From a virus: a DNA stretch of 37,035 nucleotides. The first letter of the stretch is position 1, and every line of letters starts with the position of its first letter. This document shows positions 21,241 through 27,980 of the stretch, piece by piece. Below the pieces are notes generated by a model. The model saw nothing but the letters and a program-made list of their open reading frames with translations, made no database searches and was not told the origin of the DNA. The stretch lies in IMG/VR virus record IMGVR_UViG_3300031951_000557, positions 1-37,035 of that record. One strand, given 5' to 3'. The translations under genes were made by a program, and so were the position numbers.

Positions 21241-21527
21241 TATGCACCCACCTTCACGGGTAATAACACCCGATAAGATAGCCCGCACTTATGCGTAGCG
21301 GTATCTTCAGTAAATACCCAGTCGCTTGCCTTGTCGTATCCTAAGAATGACCCGCGAACACTCCCGCCTTCTGTCGCTAGATAAACTCCCACCGTGTTGC
21401 TTTCAATTACGGGGCGAATGTCTCCAACATTTAACCGACCCGCTTTAACACCATTGGCTAAGGCTAGGGTTTCCAACTTAACGCCCTCTGTCTGCAATGC
21501 TCGCTTAAAGTCTGATAGATTTTTCAT
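21240..21527 (-). CDS. Conserved phage protein, unknown
   Basis: A 95-residue protein (MKNLSDFKRALQTEGVKLET start) with a helical N-terminus and a beta-rich C-terminal half (NTVGVYLATEGGSVRGSFLG, SYRVLLPVKVGA). Resembles conserved hypothetical proteins of actinobacteriophages and plasmids. One-base overlaps on both sides. No catalytic motif. Confidence 0.75.
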   Translation of the reverse strand: MKNLSDFKRALQTEGVKLETLALANGVKAGRLNVGDIRPVIESNTVGVYLATEGGSVRGSFLGYDKASDWVFTEDTATHKCGLSYRVLLPVKVGA

Positions 21528-21829
21528 TATGCACCAACCATTGTGTTAGCAATAGCCCGTCGGACATAGTTTTGGTGCTTGCTTGTGGTAACGCTAAACT
21601 TCTGCGCCACACAATACCAACCTTCTGCACTATGCCACGCTATCGGCGTGCGGTAACTCATAACTACATAATCTATGGAATCCTTTACGCTTTCATACCG
21701 TGCCACTTCTTCACTATCTAATCGCCCGTAGGTATTCGTGCGCCCGTCTAATCCTTCAAGGGCACTAGCCCTAAAGTCTAAGCGGTTAGTGATGTAATAC
21801 TCTGAGTCTCTCTGATTTATCTGCTTCAC
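21527..21829 (-). CDS. Conserved phage/plasmid protein (DUF8033-like)
   Basis: A 100-residue protein with YYITNRLDFRASALEG and the distinctive DYVVMSYRTPIAWH ... VAQKFSVTTSKHQNYV. The SYxTPIAW and FSVTTSKHQ blocks mark a family found widely on actinobacterial phages and plasmids; its function is unknown. GACGGGAG 9 bases before the ATG is shared with other genes of this region. First gene after the promoter element at 21905-21936. Confidence 0.75.
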   Translation of the reverse strand: MKQINQRDSEYYITNRLDFRASALEGLDGRTNTYGRLDSEEVARYESVKDSIDYVVMSYRTPIAWHSAEGWYCVAQKFSVTTSKHQNYVRRAIANTMVGA

Positions 21830-21877
21830 TTTATAGTCTCCCGTCTATGCCTTGCTAGGTAGATTTTCTACCCGTGC

Positions 21878-21936
21878 CCTATGGTGTCGCGAACACCGTG
21901 CCCCCGTCAAGGGTTAGGGCTTGTGAGTTACCTCAC
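21878..21936 (-). promoter_or_regulatory. Promoter region with palindromic element, copy 1
   Basis: Read on the - strand: GTGAGGTAACTCAC (21936-21923), 12 bases, then TTGACG (21910-21905), a -35-like box. A hairpin GGTGT...ACACC covers 21883-21897. The same element with 11-base spacing lies at 22747-22717. No canonical -10 follows at 16-18 bases, so another sigma factor may be used. Confidence 0.6.
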
Positions 21937-22037
21937 GCTTCTTGCAACTGCTTCACTATCCAATAGCGGTGCAATTCTGCTAGTTCCAAATTCTCTAGCA
22001 TCCATTCGTAGTGCTTGCGCTTCTCTTCCGTCATCAT
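21933..22037 (-). CDS. Small helical protein
   Basis: A 34-residue protein (MMTEEKRKHYEWMLENLELA start), all helix, charged. GGGGGA precedes the ATG, which overlaps the upstream stop. Its stop falls within the palindromic promoter element, so it ends the first - strand unit. Confidence 0.62.
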   Translation of the reverse strand: MMTEEKRKHYEWMLENLELAELHRYWIVKQLQEA

Positions 22038-22144
22038 TCCCCCTCACAATCGTGTCCGTAATACCACTCTTCCGCTTGCATTTCGTCTAGTAGGTCAAAT
22101 ACCCGTGAGCATTCAACACACTTAGCCTTAGTCTGTATTTTCAT
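22034..22144 (-). CDS. Small Cys/His protein
   Basis: A 36-residue protein (MKIQTKAKCVECSRVFDLLD start) with CVEC and a later HDC, able to bind one zinc. Middle part is a helix (LLDEMQAEEWYYG). Overlaps both neighbours by 1-4 bases. Confidence 0.68.
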   Translation of the reverse strand: MKIQTKAKCVECSRVFDLLDEMQAEEWYYGHDCEGE

Positions 22145-22323
22145 TACTTAGCCCCTTTCAATTCCGTGCAATCTGCACACCATAGATACTCATTCACAAT
22201 CTCGCTTAGGCGTATCTTTCCCTCTGTAATCTCTCCGCTAGTCTCCAAATCGTCTAACTCTCTAAGATGAGTCTCACATATCCAGGGACGGTAGTAAATA
22301 CCCGCAAAAGGTAGTGTAGTCAT
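22144..22323 (-). CDS. Small Cys/His protein
   Basis: A 59-residue protein (MTTLPFAGIYYRPWICETHL start) with C-x2-H near residue 16 and CADC near residue 49, flanking a long charged helix (LRELDDLETSGEITEGKIRL). A zinc site would bring the ends together. TAATG overlaps on both sides. Confidence 0.7.
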   Translation of the reverse strand: MTTLPFAGIYYRPWICETHLRELDDLETSGEITEGKIRLSEIVNEYLWCADCTELKGAK

Positions 22324-22520
22324 TAGTTATTCCCCCTAAACTTACGGGCACCCTCTAGGTCACCCTTAGACTCTAGCCATACCGCGCAACACTCACCGCA
22401 TAACCCGTCATAGAATGAGAGGGTAGTTAGCCCACTTACTACATACTTAGCGGGGTTGATGTCGCATTTATCGCAGACATACGCGATACCGTCTGCTCGC
22501 AGATTTTCTAGGGTAGTCAT
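22323..22520 (-). CDS. Small zinc-binding protein
   Basis: A 65-residue protein with CDKCDINPAKYVVSG and GLCGECCAVWLES, a zinc ribbon resembling the family of short phage ribbons with AKYVV before the second knuckle. C-terminal helix (KGDLEGARKFRGNN). Overlaps both neighbours by one base. Confidence 0.75.
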   Translation of the reverse strand: MTTLENLRADGIAYVCDKCDINPAKYVVSGLTTLSFYDGLCGECCAVWLESKGDLEGARKFRGNN

Positions 22521-22648
22521 TACTTGCCCCCTAAATAGTCGCGTAATTCTTCTTCACTATCTGCCCATACGGTAAATGAGCCTTGCGGTGTCAATACTTG
22601 CCATAATATCTCACCGTCTCTTGCATCTACTATTTCGTACTCAATCAT
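22520..22648 (-). CDS. Small beta-rich protein
   Basis: A 42-residue protein (MIEYEIVDARDGEILWQVLT start) with beta strands and a final helix SEEELRDYLGGK. First gene of the upstream - strand unit; leader GACGGGAGACTAGAAAAATG. Two near-copies of TCACTAG(G/A)CGGGAGA stand in tandem before it (about 22657-22692). Function unknown. Confidence 0.7.
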   Translation of the reverse strand: MIEYEIVDARDGEILWQVLTPQGSFTVWADSEEELRDYLGGK

Positions 22649-22691
22649 TTTTCTAGTCTCCCGTCTAGTGAGTATCTCCCGCCTAGTGACT

Positions 22692-22749
22692 TAACTCTCC
22701 CACGCTTGTATTGTGATGTCAATAGTATTTCGTGTGAGTTACATCACAC
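22692..22749 (-). promoter_or_regulatory. Promoter region with palindromic element, copy 2
   Basis: Read on the - strand: GTGATGTAACTCAC (22747-22734) inside the longer palindrome GTGTGA...TCACAC (22732-22749), 11 bases, then TTGACA (22722-22717). It drives the small-gene unit starting at 22648. As in copy 1, the -10 at normal spacing is not canonical. Confidence 0.62.
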
Positions 22750-23302
22750 TCGCGGTATCTGTCTAGTAGTTGAAAGTTCAATCACTCTTCCCCGATTCAA
22801 TTACTTATGGTGTGCAATTCTATTTATTATGGCGACCCGTTTATTCACGGGGAGATAGTCGCTCAACATAAGTTCATAAGCAATTCAATTTATTTATTAC
22901 CTTGCACTTCTCTTTCCTAATCCCACCCCTATGGTGGGTATACATACACATAGGTAAGTGTCTAAGTGTCTACAATAGGGTGAGAGTTAGGCATTATGAC
23001 CCCAGGGTGTTTAAACCTACGGTTTAGATATACAGTACTCTCACCCAATAATTTTCTGTTATATTAGGGGTCATATATACTCTGACCAGCACTTTTGCCC
23101 CAGAGGGCAACTATTTTAAAAATATATTAAAACAAGTTGTTCGGTTTTACCCGTTCCAACGGGTTATCTATATATGTAGTTTAAAACTACAAGTTCAAAC
23201 GAACTTCGTCGTTTTGGACTCCTCGTTCGTTATATATATTATATAAATATATAACCTACTACGTAGGAAACAGCCAGTAGTCTGCCGTTTAACAGGTAGC
23301 GT

Positions 23303-23308
23303 TATAAT
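23303..23308 (+). promoter_or_regulatory. -10-like box before terminase
   Basis: TATAAT stands 20 bases before the terminase ATG, with AAGGGG as ribosome binding site in between. No TTGACA-like box is found 16-18 bases upstream, so it may need an activator or another sigma factor. Confidence 0.45.
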
Positions 23309-23328
23309 ACCGATTTAAGGGGCAATTT

Positions 23329-25197
23329 ATGGGACGTAAACCAGGGATACAAAACATACCAAAGGGCGAAGCCCAAGAGAAAGTTCTCATCCAATTAGGT
23401 CAAGGTTCAACCATTACTGCTGCTATGGCATCTGTTGGACGAAACGATGTGACCTTCCGTCAGTGGTCAATGAACGACCCTGACTTCAAGGCTAGAGCAG
23501 ATAAGGCTCGCCTGGCGGGTAAGGGAGTTATCGCCGACTTAGGTGACCTCAAGCAAATCTCTTACCCTGACTTTTCGGAGCAGTTCTTAGATACAACCCT
23601 GTTCCCCCACCAACTCAACTGGTTGGACTTAATTGAAGGCAACGCCCCTAGGTGGCAACCTGCAGGTATGACCTATGAGCCAGGTGACCCAAAGCGTATC
23701 CTAATTAACGTACCCCCTGAACACGCCAAGTCCACAACCATTACAACCAACTATGTCCTCTACAACATAGTGACCAACCCTAACTCCAGAGTCATCATTG
23801 TCTCTAAGACCCAGGGTATGGCTAGAAAATTTTTAGGTGCGATTAAGACTCGTCTTAGCCACCCCGCCTATATCAAACTACAGACCGCCTTCGGTCCAAA
23901 TGGTGGATATAAGGCTGATGCGACTCAATGGTCTGCCGATATGATTTATCTTGGCACAGGTCGCGACTCTGGTGAGAAAGACCCTACGGTTCAAGCCCTT
24001 GGTTTTGGTTCTCAGATTTACGGAGCACGTGCCGACTTAATTGTTTTAGATGACGTTGTGATGAACTCAAATGCCCACGAGTGGGAGAAGCAACTTGAAT
24101 GGCTTCAGAAGGAAGTTATCACACGTCTGGGGCGGCACGGAAAACTGCTTATAGTTGGAACCCGTGTCGCATCCATTGACCTTTATAAAATGATTAGAGA
24201 TGGTGGGCAATGGACTGGGGGCAAGACTCCCTTTACCTACTGCGCTATGCCAGCGGTATTAGAGTTTGACGAGAAGCCTGAGAATTGGAAAACGCTCTGG
24301 TCTCGTACTAACATTCAAGAAAATGATATTGATGAAAAGGGCGACGATGGACTTTATCCGAAATGGGATGGACCCTCTCTATTTAAGAGACGCTCTGAAG
24401 TTGCGCCATCTGTCTGGGCTATGGTCTACCAGCAAGAAGACGTCGTTGAGAACTCAATCTTCTCACCAACCTGCGTCGCAGGTAGCGTCAACGGAATGCG
24501 AAAACGAGGACCTTTAAAGCCTGGCGTTCCTGGTCACCCAAAGCACGCAGAGTCCACCTATACGGTAATCGGACTTGACCCTGCTATGGCTGGTGCAACT
24601 GCTGCGGTAGTGGCAACCTACAATCGCGCCGATGGCAAAATCTATGTTTTAGATTGTGTCAATATGACAGACCCAACTCCTTCCAAGATTTCAAATCTGA
24701 TTGAAGAGTGGGTACCTAAGTACAAGCCCCAGGAACTGCGTATTGAAATTAACGCCCATCAGAAGGCTTACGCCCTAGATGATGACTTAAGAAACTATCT
24801 GGCATCTTATGGATGTCAACTCAACTCACACTTTACAGGTAAGAATAAGTGGGATGTGGGATTTGGTGTTGCTTCAATGGCATCACTATTTGGTAATACC
24901 CGTGATGGCAGATTCCAAGATAACAACATTATTGAACTACCAAGCAATGAAGGTTCTGAAGGTCTTAAGACTTTAGTACAAGAACTGATAACTTGGAAAC
25001 CAGATACTAAAAACCCTACAGACTGCGTTATGGCTTTATGGTTTGCGATTATTCGTATTCGTGAACTTATGCAAACATCTTCACGAGTAGGGCAATACCA
25101 ACAAAACCGCTGGGCTACTAGAGCACAGAAGGCAAGCAGAGGTTCATTAAATTTAGATGAAGCCTTTGCTGAACAATGGTCAGAAACTTACGGATAG
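23329..25197 (+). CDS. Terminase large subunit with N-terminal helix-turn-helix-like region
   Basis: A 622-residue packaging motor. Walker A-like PPEHAKST at 129-136, Walker B LIVLDD at 237-242, and the RNase H-like nuclease residues Asp417 (IGLDPAMAG), Glu473 (IEINAHQ) and Asp565 (TDCVMAL). It pumps DNA into the prohead through the portal and cuts it. The first 70 residues (GSTITAAMASVGRNDVTFRQ, W, DPDFKARADKAR) look like a helix-turn-helix of the type found in small terminase subunits, and no separate small terminase gene is seen nearby. First gene of the head operon. Confidence 0.95.
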   Translation: MGRKPGIQNIPKGEAQEKVLIQLGQGSTITAAMASVGRNDVTFRQWSMNDPDFKARADKARLAGKGVIADLGDLKQISYPDFSEQFLDTTLFPHQLNWLDLIEGNAPRWQPAGMTYEPGDPKRILINVPPEHAKSTTITTNYVLYNIVTNPNSRVIIVSKTQGMARKFLGAIKTRLSHPAYIKLQTAFGPNGGYKADATQWSADMIYLGTGRDSGEKDPTVQALGFGSQIYGARADLIVLDDVVMNSNAHEWEKQLEWLQKEVITRLGRHGKLLIVGTRVASIDLYKMIRDGGQWTGGKTPFTYCAMPAVLEFDEKPENWKTLWSRTNIQENDIDEKGDDGLYPKWDGPSLFKRRSEVAPSVWAMVYQQEDVVENSIFSPTCVAGSVNGMRKRGPLKPGVPGHPKHAESTYTVIGLDPAMAGATAAVVATYNRADGKIYVLDCVNMTDPTPSKISNLIEEWVPKYKPQELRIEINAHQKAYALDDDLRNYLASYGCQLNSHFTGKNKWDVGFGVASMASLFGNTRDGRFQDNNIIELPSNEGSEGLKTLVQELITWKPDTKNPTDCVMALWFAIIRIRELMQTSSRVGQYQQNRWATRAQKASRGSLNLDEAFAEQWSETYG

Positions 25198-25204
25198 GAA
25201 ACCA

Positions 25205-26980
25205 ATGGCATTATCAATGGACCAGATAGCAGCACGAGTTCAATCTCTGCGCTATCGCAACAGCGAACGTGATGCTCGCAACCTTGACGTCCTTGCAGTA
25301 CGCAAGGGAAAGATTGCTGAAGTCTATCCAAACTTCTTCCCAGATGGCGTTGATGCAAACGTAGTTGCCAACTTTATTGACATTGTTGCCCGTGACTTAT
25401 CTGAGGTAATGGCTCCACTGCCAGCAGTAAACTGTTCTGCTGCCAATGCTGTCAATGACCGTGCTCGTTCTTTTGCTGACAAGCGTACACGTATTGCTTC
25501 AAACTACTTCCAGCATTCTGACCTAGCAGTACAAATGTACTCAGGTGCAGACTGGTACATTACATACGGTTTCGTCCCTTTCATTATTGAATTAGACGAA
25601 GAAACAAAGATGCCGCGTATTCGCATAGAAAATCCTATTGGGGCTTACCCAGAGTTTGACCGCTATGGACGCTGTGTGGCATTTGCTAAAAGATATATGA
25701 TGACCCTTGGTGAATTGGTTTCACAATTTCCTGAGTATGAGCGAGAACTGTTTGGTGCCCAAGGCTTCAAGCAGGACTTGAACGCTCAGATTGAATTGAT
25801 TCGCTATTACGACAAAGACCAGTCAATCATTTATCTACCAACAAAAGACAACTTAATTCTATCTATTGCTAAGAATCCTCTTGGTAAGATGATGGTAGTT
25901 GTCGCACGTAAGCCATCTATTGATGGTGAACTACGTGGACAGTTTGACGATGTTCTAGGTATCCAACTTCTTCGCAACCGCTTTGCGTTGCTAGCAATGG
26001 AGGCTGCAGAGAAATCTGTACAGGCTCCTATTGTTCTTCCACAAGATGTTCAGGAACTACAACTAGGTGGCGATGCGGTTATCCGTACAGCCAACCCAGC
26101 AGGTGTACGCCGTGTAGAACTATCTCTACCACAGGGTGCATTCCAAGAACAGTCACAACTAAATCAAGAATTAAGAGTAGGCACACGTTATCCTGAAGGA
26201 CGTACAGGAAACATTGATGCCTCAATCGTCACTGGACAAGGCGTACAGGCTCTTATGGGTGCCTTTGACACTCAAGTCAAATCAGCACAAGCAATCTTTG
26301 CTGCAGCACTTCGTGATGTTATTAGTATTTGTTTTGAAGTTGATGAATCAATCTATCCAGAAGAAAAGACCATTCGTGGTGTTGACTCTGGTTCACCTTA
26401 CGAAATTACTTACAAGCCAACTAAAGACATCAAGGGTGATTATTCAGCCGATGTTCGTTACGGAATGCTTGCAGGACTTAACCCAGCCCAAGGTCTTATC
26501 TTTATGCTACAAGCACTTGGCGGAGGATTAATCTCTAAGGATATGGCAATGCGTGAATTACCATTCACAGTAAATGTCACACAAGAACTTGAGAAGATTG
26601 AAATTGAGAATATGCGCCAAGCATTACTTGGTGGCATTACAGCAATGGCTCAGGCTATTCCTGCGATGGCGACACAGGGACAAGACCCATCAGATATGGT
26701 TAACAAGATTGCTGCGGTAATCAAGGCTCGTCAAAAGGGTGTCTCACTAGAAGATGCTATTGAAACGACTTTTGCGCCACAGCAGCAAGTTCCTCCTGCT
26801 GGGGATGCAACTATGGTTGAGCAACCGTCCCCTGCTCCCACCGCACCTCCAGCAGGAGGCGCTCCTTCTCCAGAGGGCGCAGCATTACCAGCACCAGAAC
26901 AAGCACCAGACATTCAAACAATTCTTTCAAGCCTTACCGCATCAGGTAAAGCAGGTGGAAGAGTCGTAACAAGAGGCTAA
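25205..26980 (+). CDS. Portal protein
   Basis: A 591-residue protein from ATG 25205 (MALSMDQIAARVQSLRYRNS); a longer frame starts inside terminase but AGGA before 25205 fits better. It has the portal pattern: an N-terminal helical region, beta-rich wing (RIRIENPIGAYPEFDRYGRC), the long C-terminal stem/crown helices (NQELRVGTRYPEGRTGNIDA, then GVQALMGAFDTQVKSAQAIF) and a Pro/Ala-rich tail (PPAGGAPSPEGAALPAPE). Forms the ring at one capsid vertex through which DNA passes. Its position after terminase supports this. Confidence 0.9.
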   Translation: MALSMDQIAARVQSLRYRNSERDARNLDVLAVRKGKIAEVYPNFFPDGVDANVVANFIDIVARDLSEVMAPLPAVNCSAANAVNDRARSFADKRTRIASNYFQHSDLAVQMYSGADWYITYGFVPFIIELDEETKMPRIRIENPIGAYPEFDRYGRCVAFAKRYMMTLGELVSQFPEYERELFGAQGFKQDLNAQIELIRYYDKDQSIIYLPTKDNLILSIAKNPLGKMMVVVARKPSIDGELRGQFDDVLGIQLLRNRFALLAMEAAEKSVQAPIVLPQDVQELQLGGDAVIRTANPAGVRRVELSLPQGAFQEQSQLNQELRVGTRYPEGRTGNIDASIVTGQGVQALMGAFDTQVKSAQAIFAAALRDVISICFEVDESIYPEEKTIRGVDSGSPYEITYKPTKDIKGDYSADVRYGMLAGLNPAQGLIFMLQALGGGLISKDMAMRELPFTVNVTQELEKIEIENMRQALLGGITAMAQAIPAMATQGQDPSDMVNKIAAVIKARQKGVSLEDAIETTFAPQQQVPPAGDATMVEQPSPAPTAPPAGGAPSPEGAALPAPEQAPDIQTILSSLTASGKAGGRVVTRG

Positions 26981-26994
26981 CAAAGTAGGGGACA

Positions 26995-27537
26995 ATGACA
27001 ACAATTATAGGGCTTGAATATAAAGACAGCGCAGTAATTGTTGCTGATAGCCAGACTACAGATGATAATGGTCGTATCTACAGCCATCCTGATGTCAAGA
27101 AGATTGCAGAACGTGGTGCGTTTTTAGTTGCTGGTTCAGGCGAGGTTCTACCTTGCGATGTAGCACAACACATATGGGAACCACCAGCACCTACTAAGGC
27201 TGATTACAAAGACTTGTATCACTTTATGATTGCAAAGGCTATGCCTTCTCTAAGAAAATGCTTATCAGAGAATGGTTACAACTTTGATGAAGACAATAAA
27301 GAAATGCGGTTTCAGTTTATTATCGCCGTAGGCGGTGAAATATTTGATATAGACCAAGAGTGCTCAGTATCTAAAACTGAAAGCGGAGTCTACGCAGCGG
27401 GTTCAGGTGCAGCATATGCACTTGGTGCATTACACGCTGGCGCTGATGCTTACGAAGCAATGGAAATTGCAAGTAAGATTACAGCCTTTACAGCAAAACC
27501 TTATTATTCAAAAACACAACCTAAACATATTAAGTAG
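26995..27537 (+). CDS. Proteasome/HslV-like Ntn hydrolase, possible prohead protease
   Basis: A 180-residue protein with the fold signs of proteasome beta and HslV subunits. After Met removal it starts with Thr2 (MTTIIGLEY), the nucleophile. Asp18 in VIVADSQTT sits 16 residues later, as Asp17 does relative to Thr1. Lys35/Lys36 (DVKKIAERG) lie near the Lys33 position, GAFLVAGSGE is the conserved turn, and GVYAAGSGAAYALGALHAGA matches the helix start with its Ser. Viral enzymes of this type are uncommon. Its place between portal and scaffold/capsid genes is where phages put the capsid maturation protease; that role is inferred. It could also interact with the host proteasome system of actinobacteria. 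Confidence 0.8.
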   Translation: MTTIIGLEYKDSAVIVADSQTTDDNGRIYSHPDVKKIAERGAFLVAGSGEVLPCDVAQHIWEPPAPTKADYKDLYHFMIAKAMPSLRKCLSENGYNFDEDNKEMRFQFIIAVGGEIFDIDQECSVSKTESGVYAAGSGAAYALGALHAGADAYEAMEIASKITAFTAKPYYSKTQPKHIK

Positions 27538-27545
27538 GAGGAACA

Positions 27546-27980
27546 ATGGCTGAGAATCGTGGGGGCTTTCGCCCAACAGCACCACAGAATAATCCAGCAA
27601 ATGTTTCTGCAACAGGTGGAGCAGGACAATCTGGAACACAACCTGCACGCTACATTTCAGGTATGCCATATGGCGAGGGACAAGCAACAATGACTCAACA
27701 AATGAGTGCTCCTATGGCTGGACCAAACCAATCAGCATCTGCACCAGCGACTAATCCACTTGCTGCAGCAATGCCAGCAGTCACACCTTTAACTGCACCT
27801 ACAGAGCGCCCTGACGAACCAATTACCGCAGGTATGGATTTTGGTGCAGGACCAGGAAGTGAAGCACTTAACCTACCTGCTGAACGTTCTCTTTCAGAAA
27901 TTCTTGCTTCAATGATTGATATAGACCCAACTGGGGAAATACAAGAACTTTATGATTTTGTTGCAATAAGAGGTCTTTAA
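27546..27980 (+). CDS. Pro/Ala/Gln-rich virion protein, unknown
   Basis: A 144-residue low-complexity protein, rich in Pro, Ala, Gly, Gln and Thr (RYISGMPYGEGQATMTQQMS), with a helical C-terminus (LSEILASMIDIDPTGEIQEL). AGGAGG precedes the ATG by 5 bases, a strong ribosome binding site. TAATG overlap with the giant gene suggests a linked role, perhaps a packaged partner of the large virion protein. No family recognised. Confidence 0.7.
   Translation: MAENRGGFRPTAPQNNPANVSATGGAGQSGTQPARYISGMPYGEGQATMTQQMSAPMAGPNQSASAPATNPLAAAMPAVTPLTAPTERPDEPITAGMDFGAGPGSEALNLPAERSLSEILASMIDIDPTGEIQELYDFVAIRGL

Larger units (their letters stand above)
22649..23328. other. 680-base gene-poor intergenic region between divergent units
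   Basis: No convincing coding sequence was found here. It holds the copy 2 promoter element, AAGTGTCT in tandem (22956-22971) and many inverted repeats. These are CCCGT/ACGGG (22836-22851), CCCACC/GGTGGG (22922-22938), GGGTGAGAGT/ACTCTCACCC (22978-23046), TATGACCCC/GGGGTCATA (22995-23075), TAAACC/GGTTTA (23012-23026), TTGCCC/GGGCAA (23095-23110), ACCCGT/ACGGGT (23049+100 to 23164), GTAGTTT/AAACTAC (23176-23190), AAGTTC/GAACTT (23191-23206), AACGAAC/GTTCGTT (23198-23231) and CCTAC/GTAGG (23255-23267). Candidates are an origin, a packaging site, operators or a structured RNA. Confidence 0.7.

Noticed and set aside
22801-22869. 22-residue - strand frame starting MLSDYLPVNKRV in the gene-poor region
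   Set aside because: Too short, no ribosome binding site, and it spans a hairpin (22836-22851).
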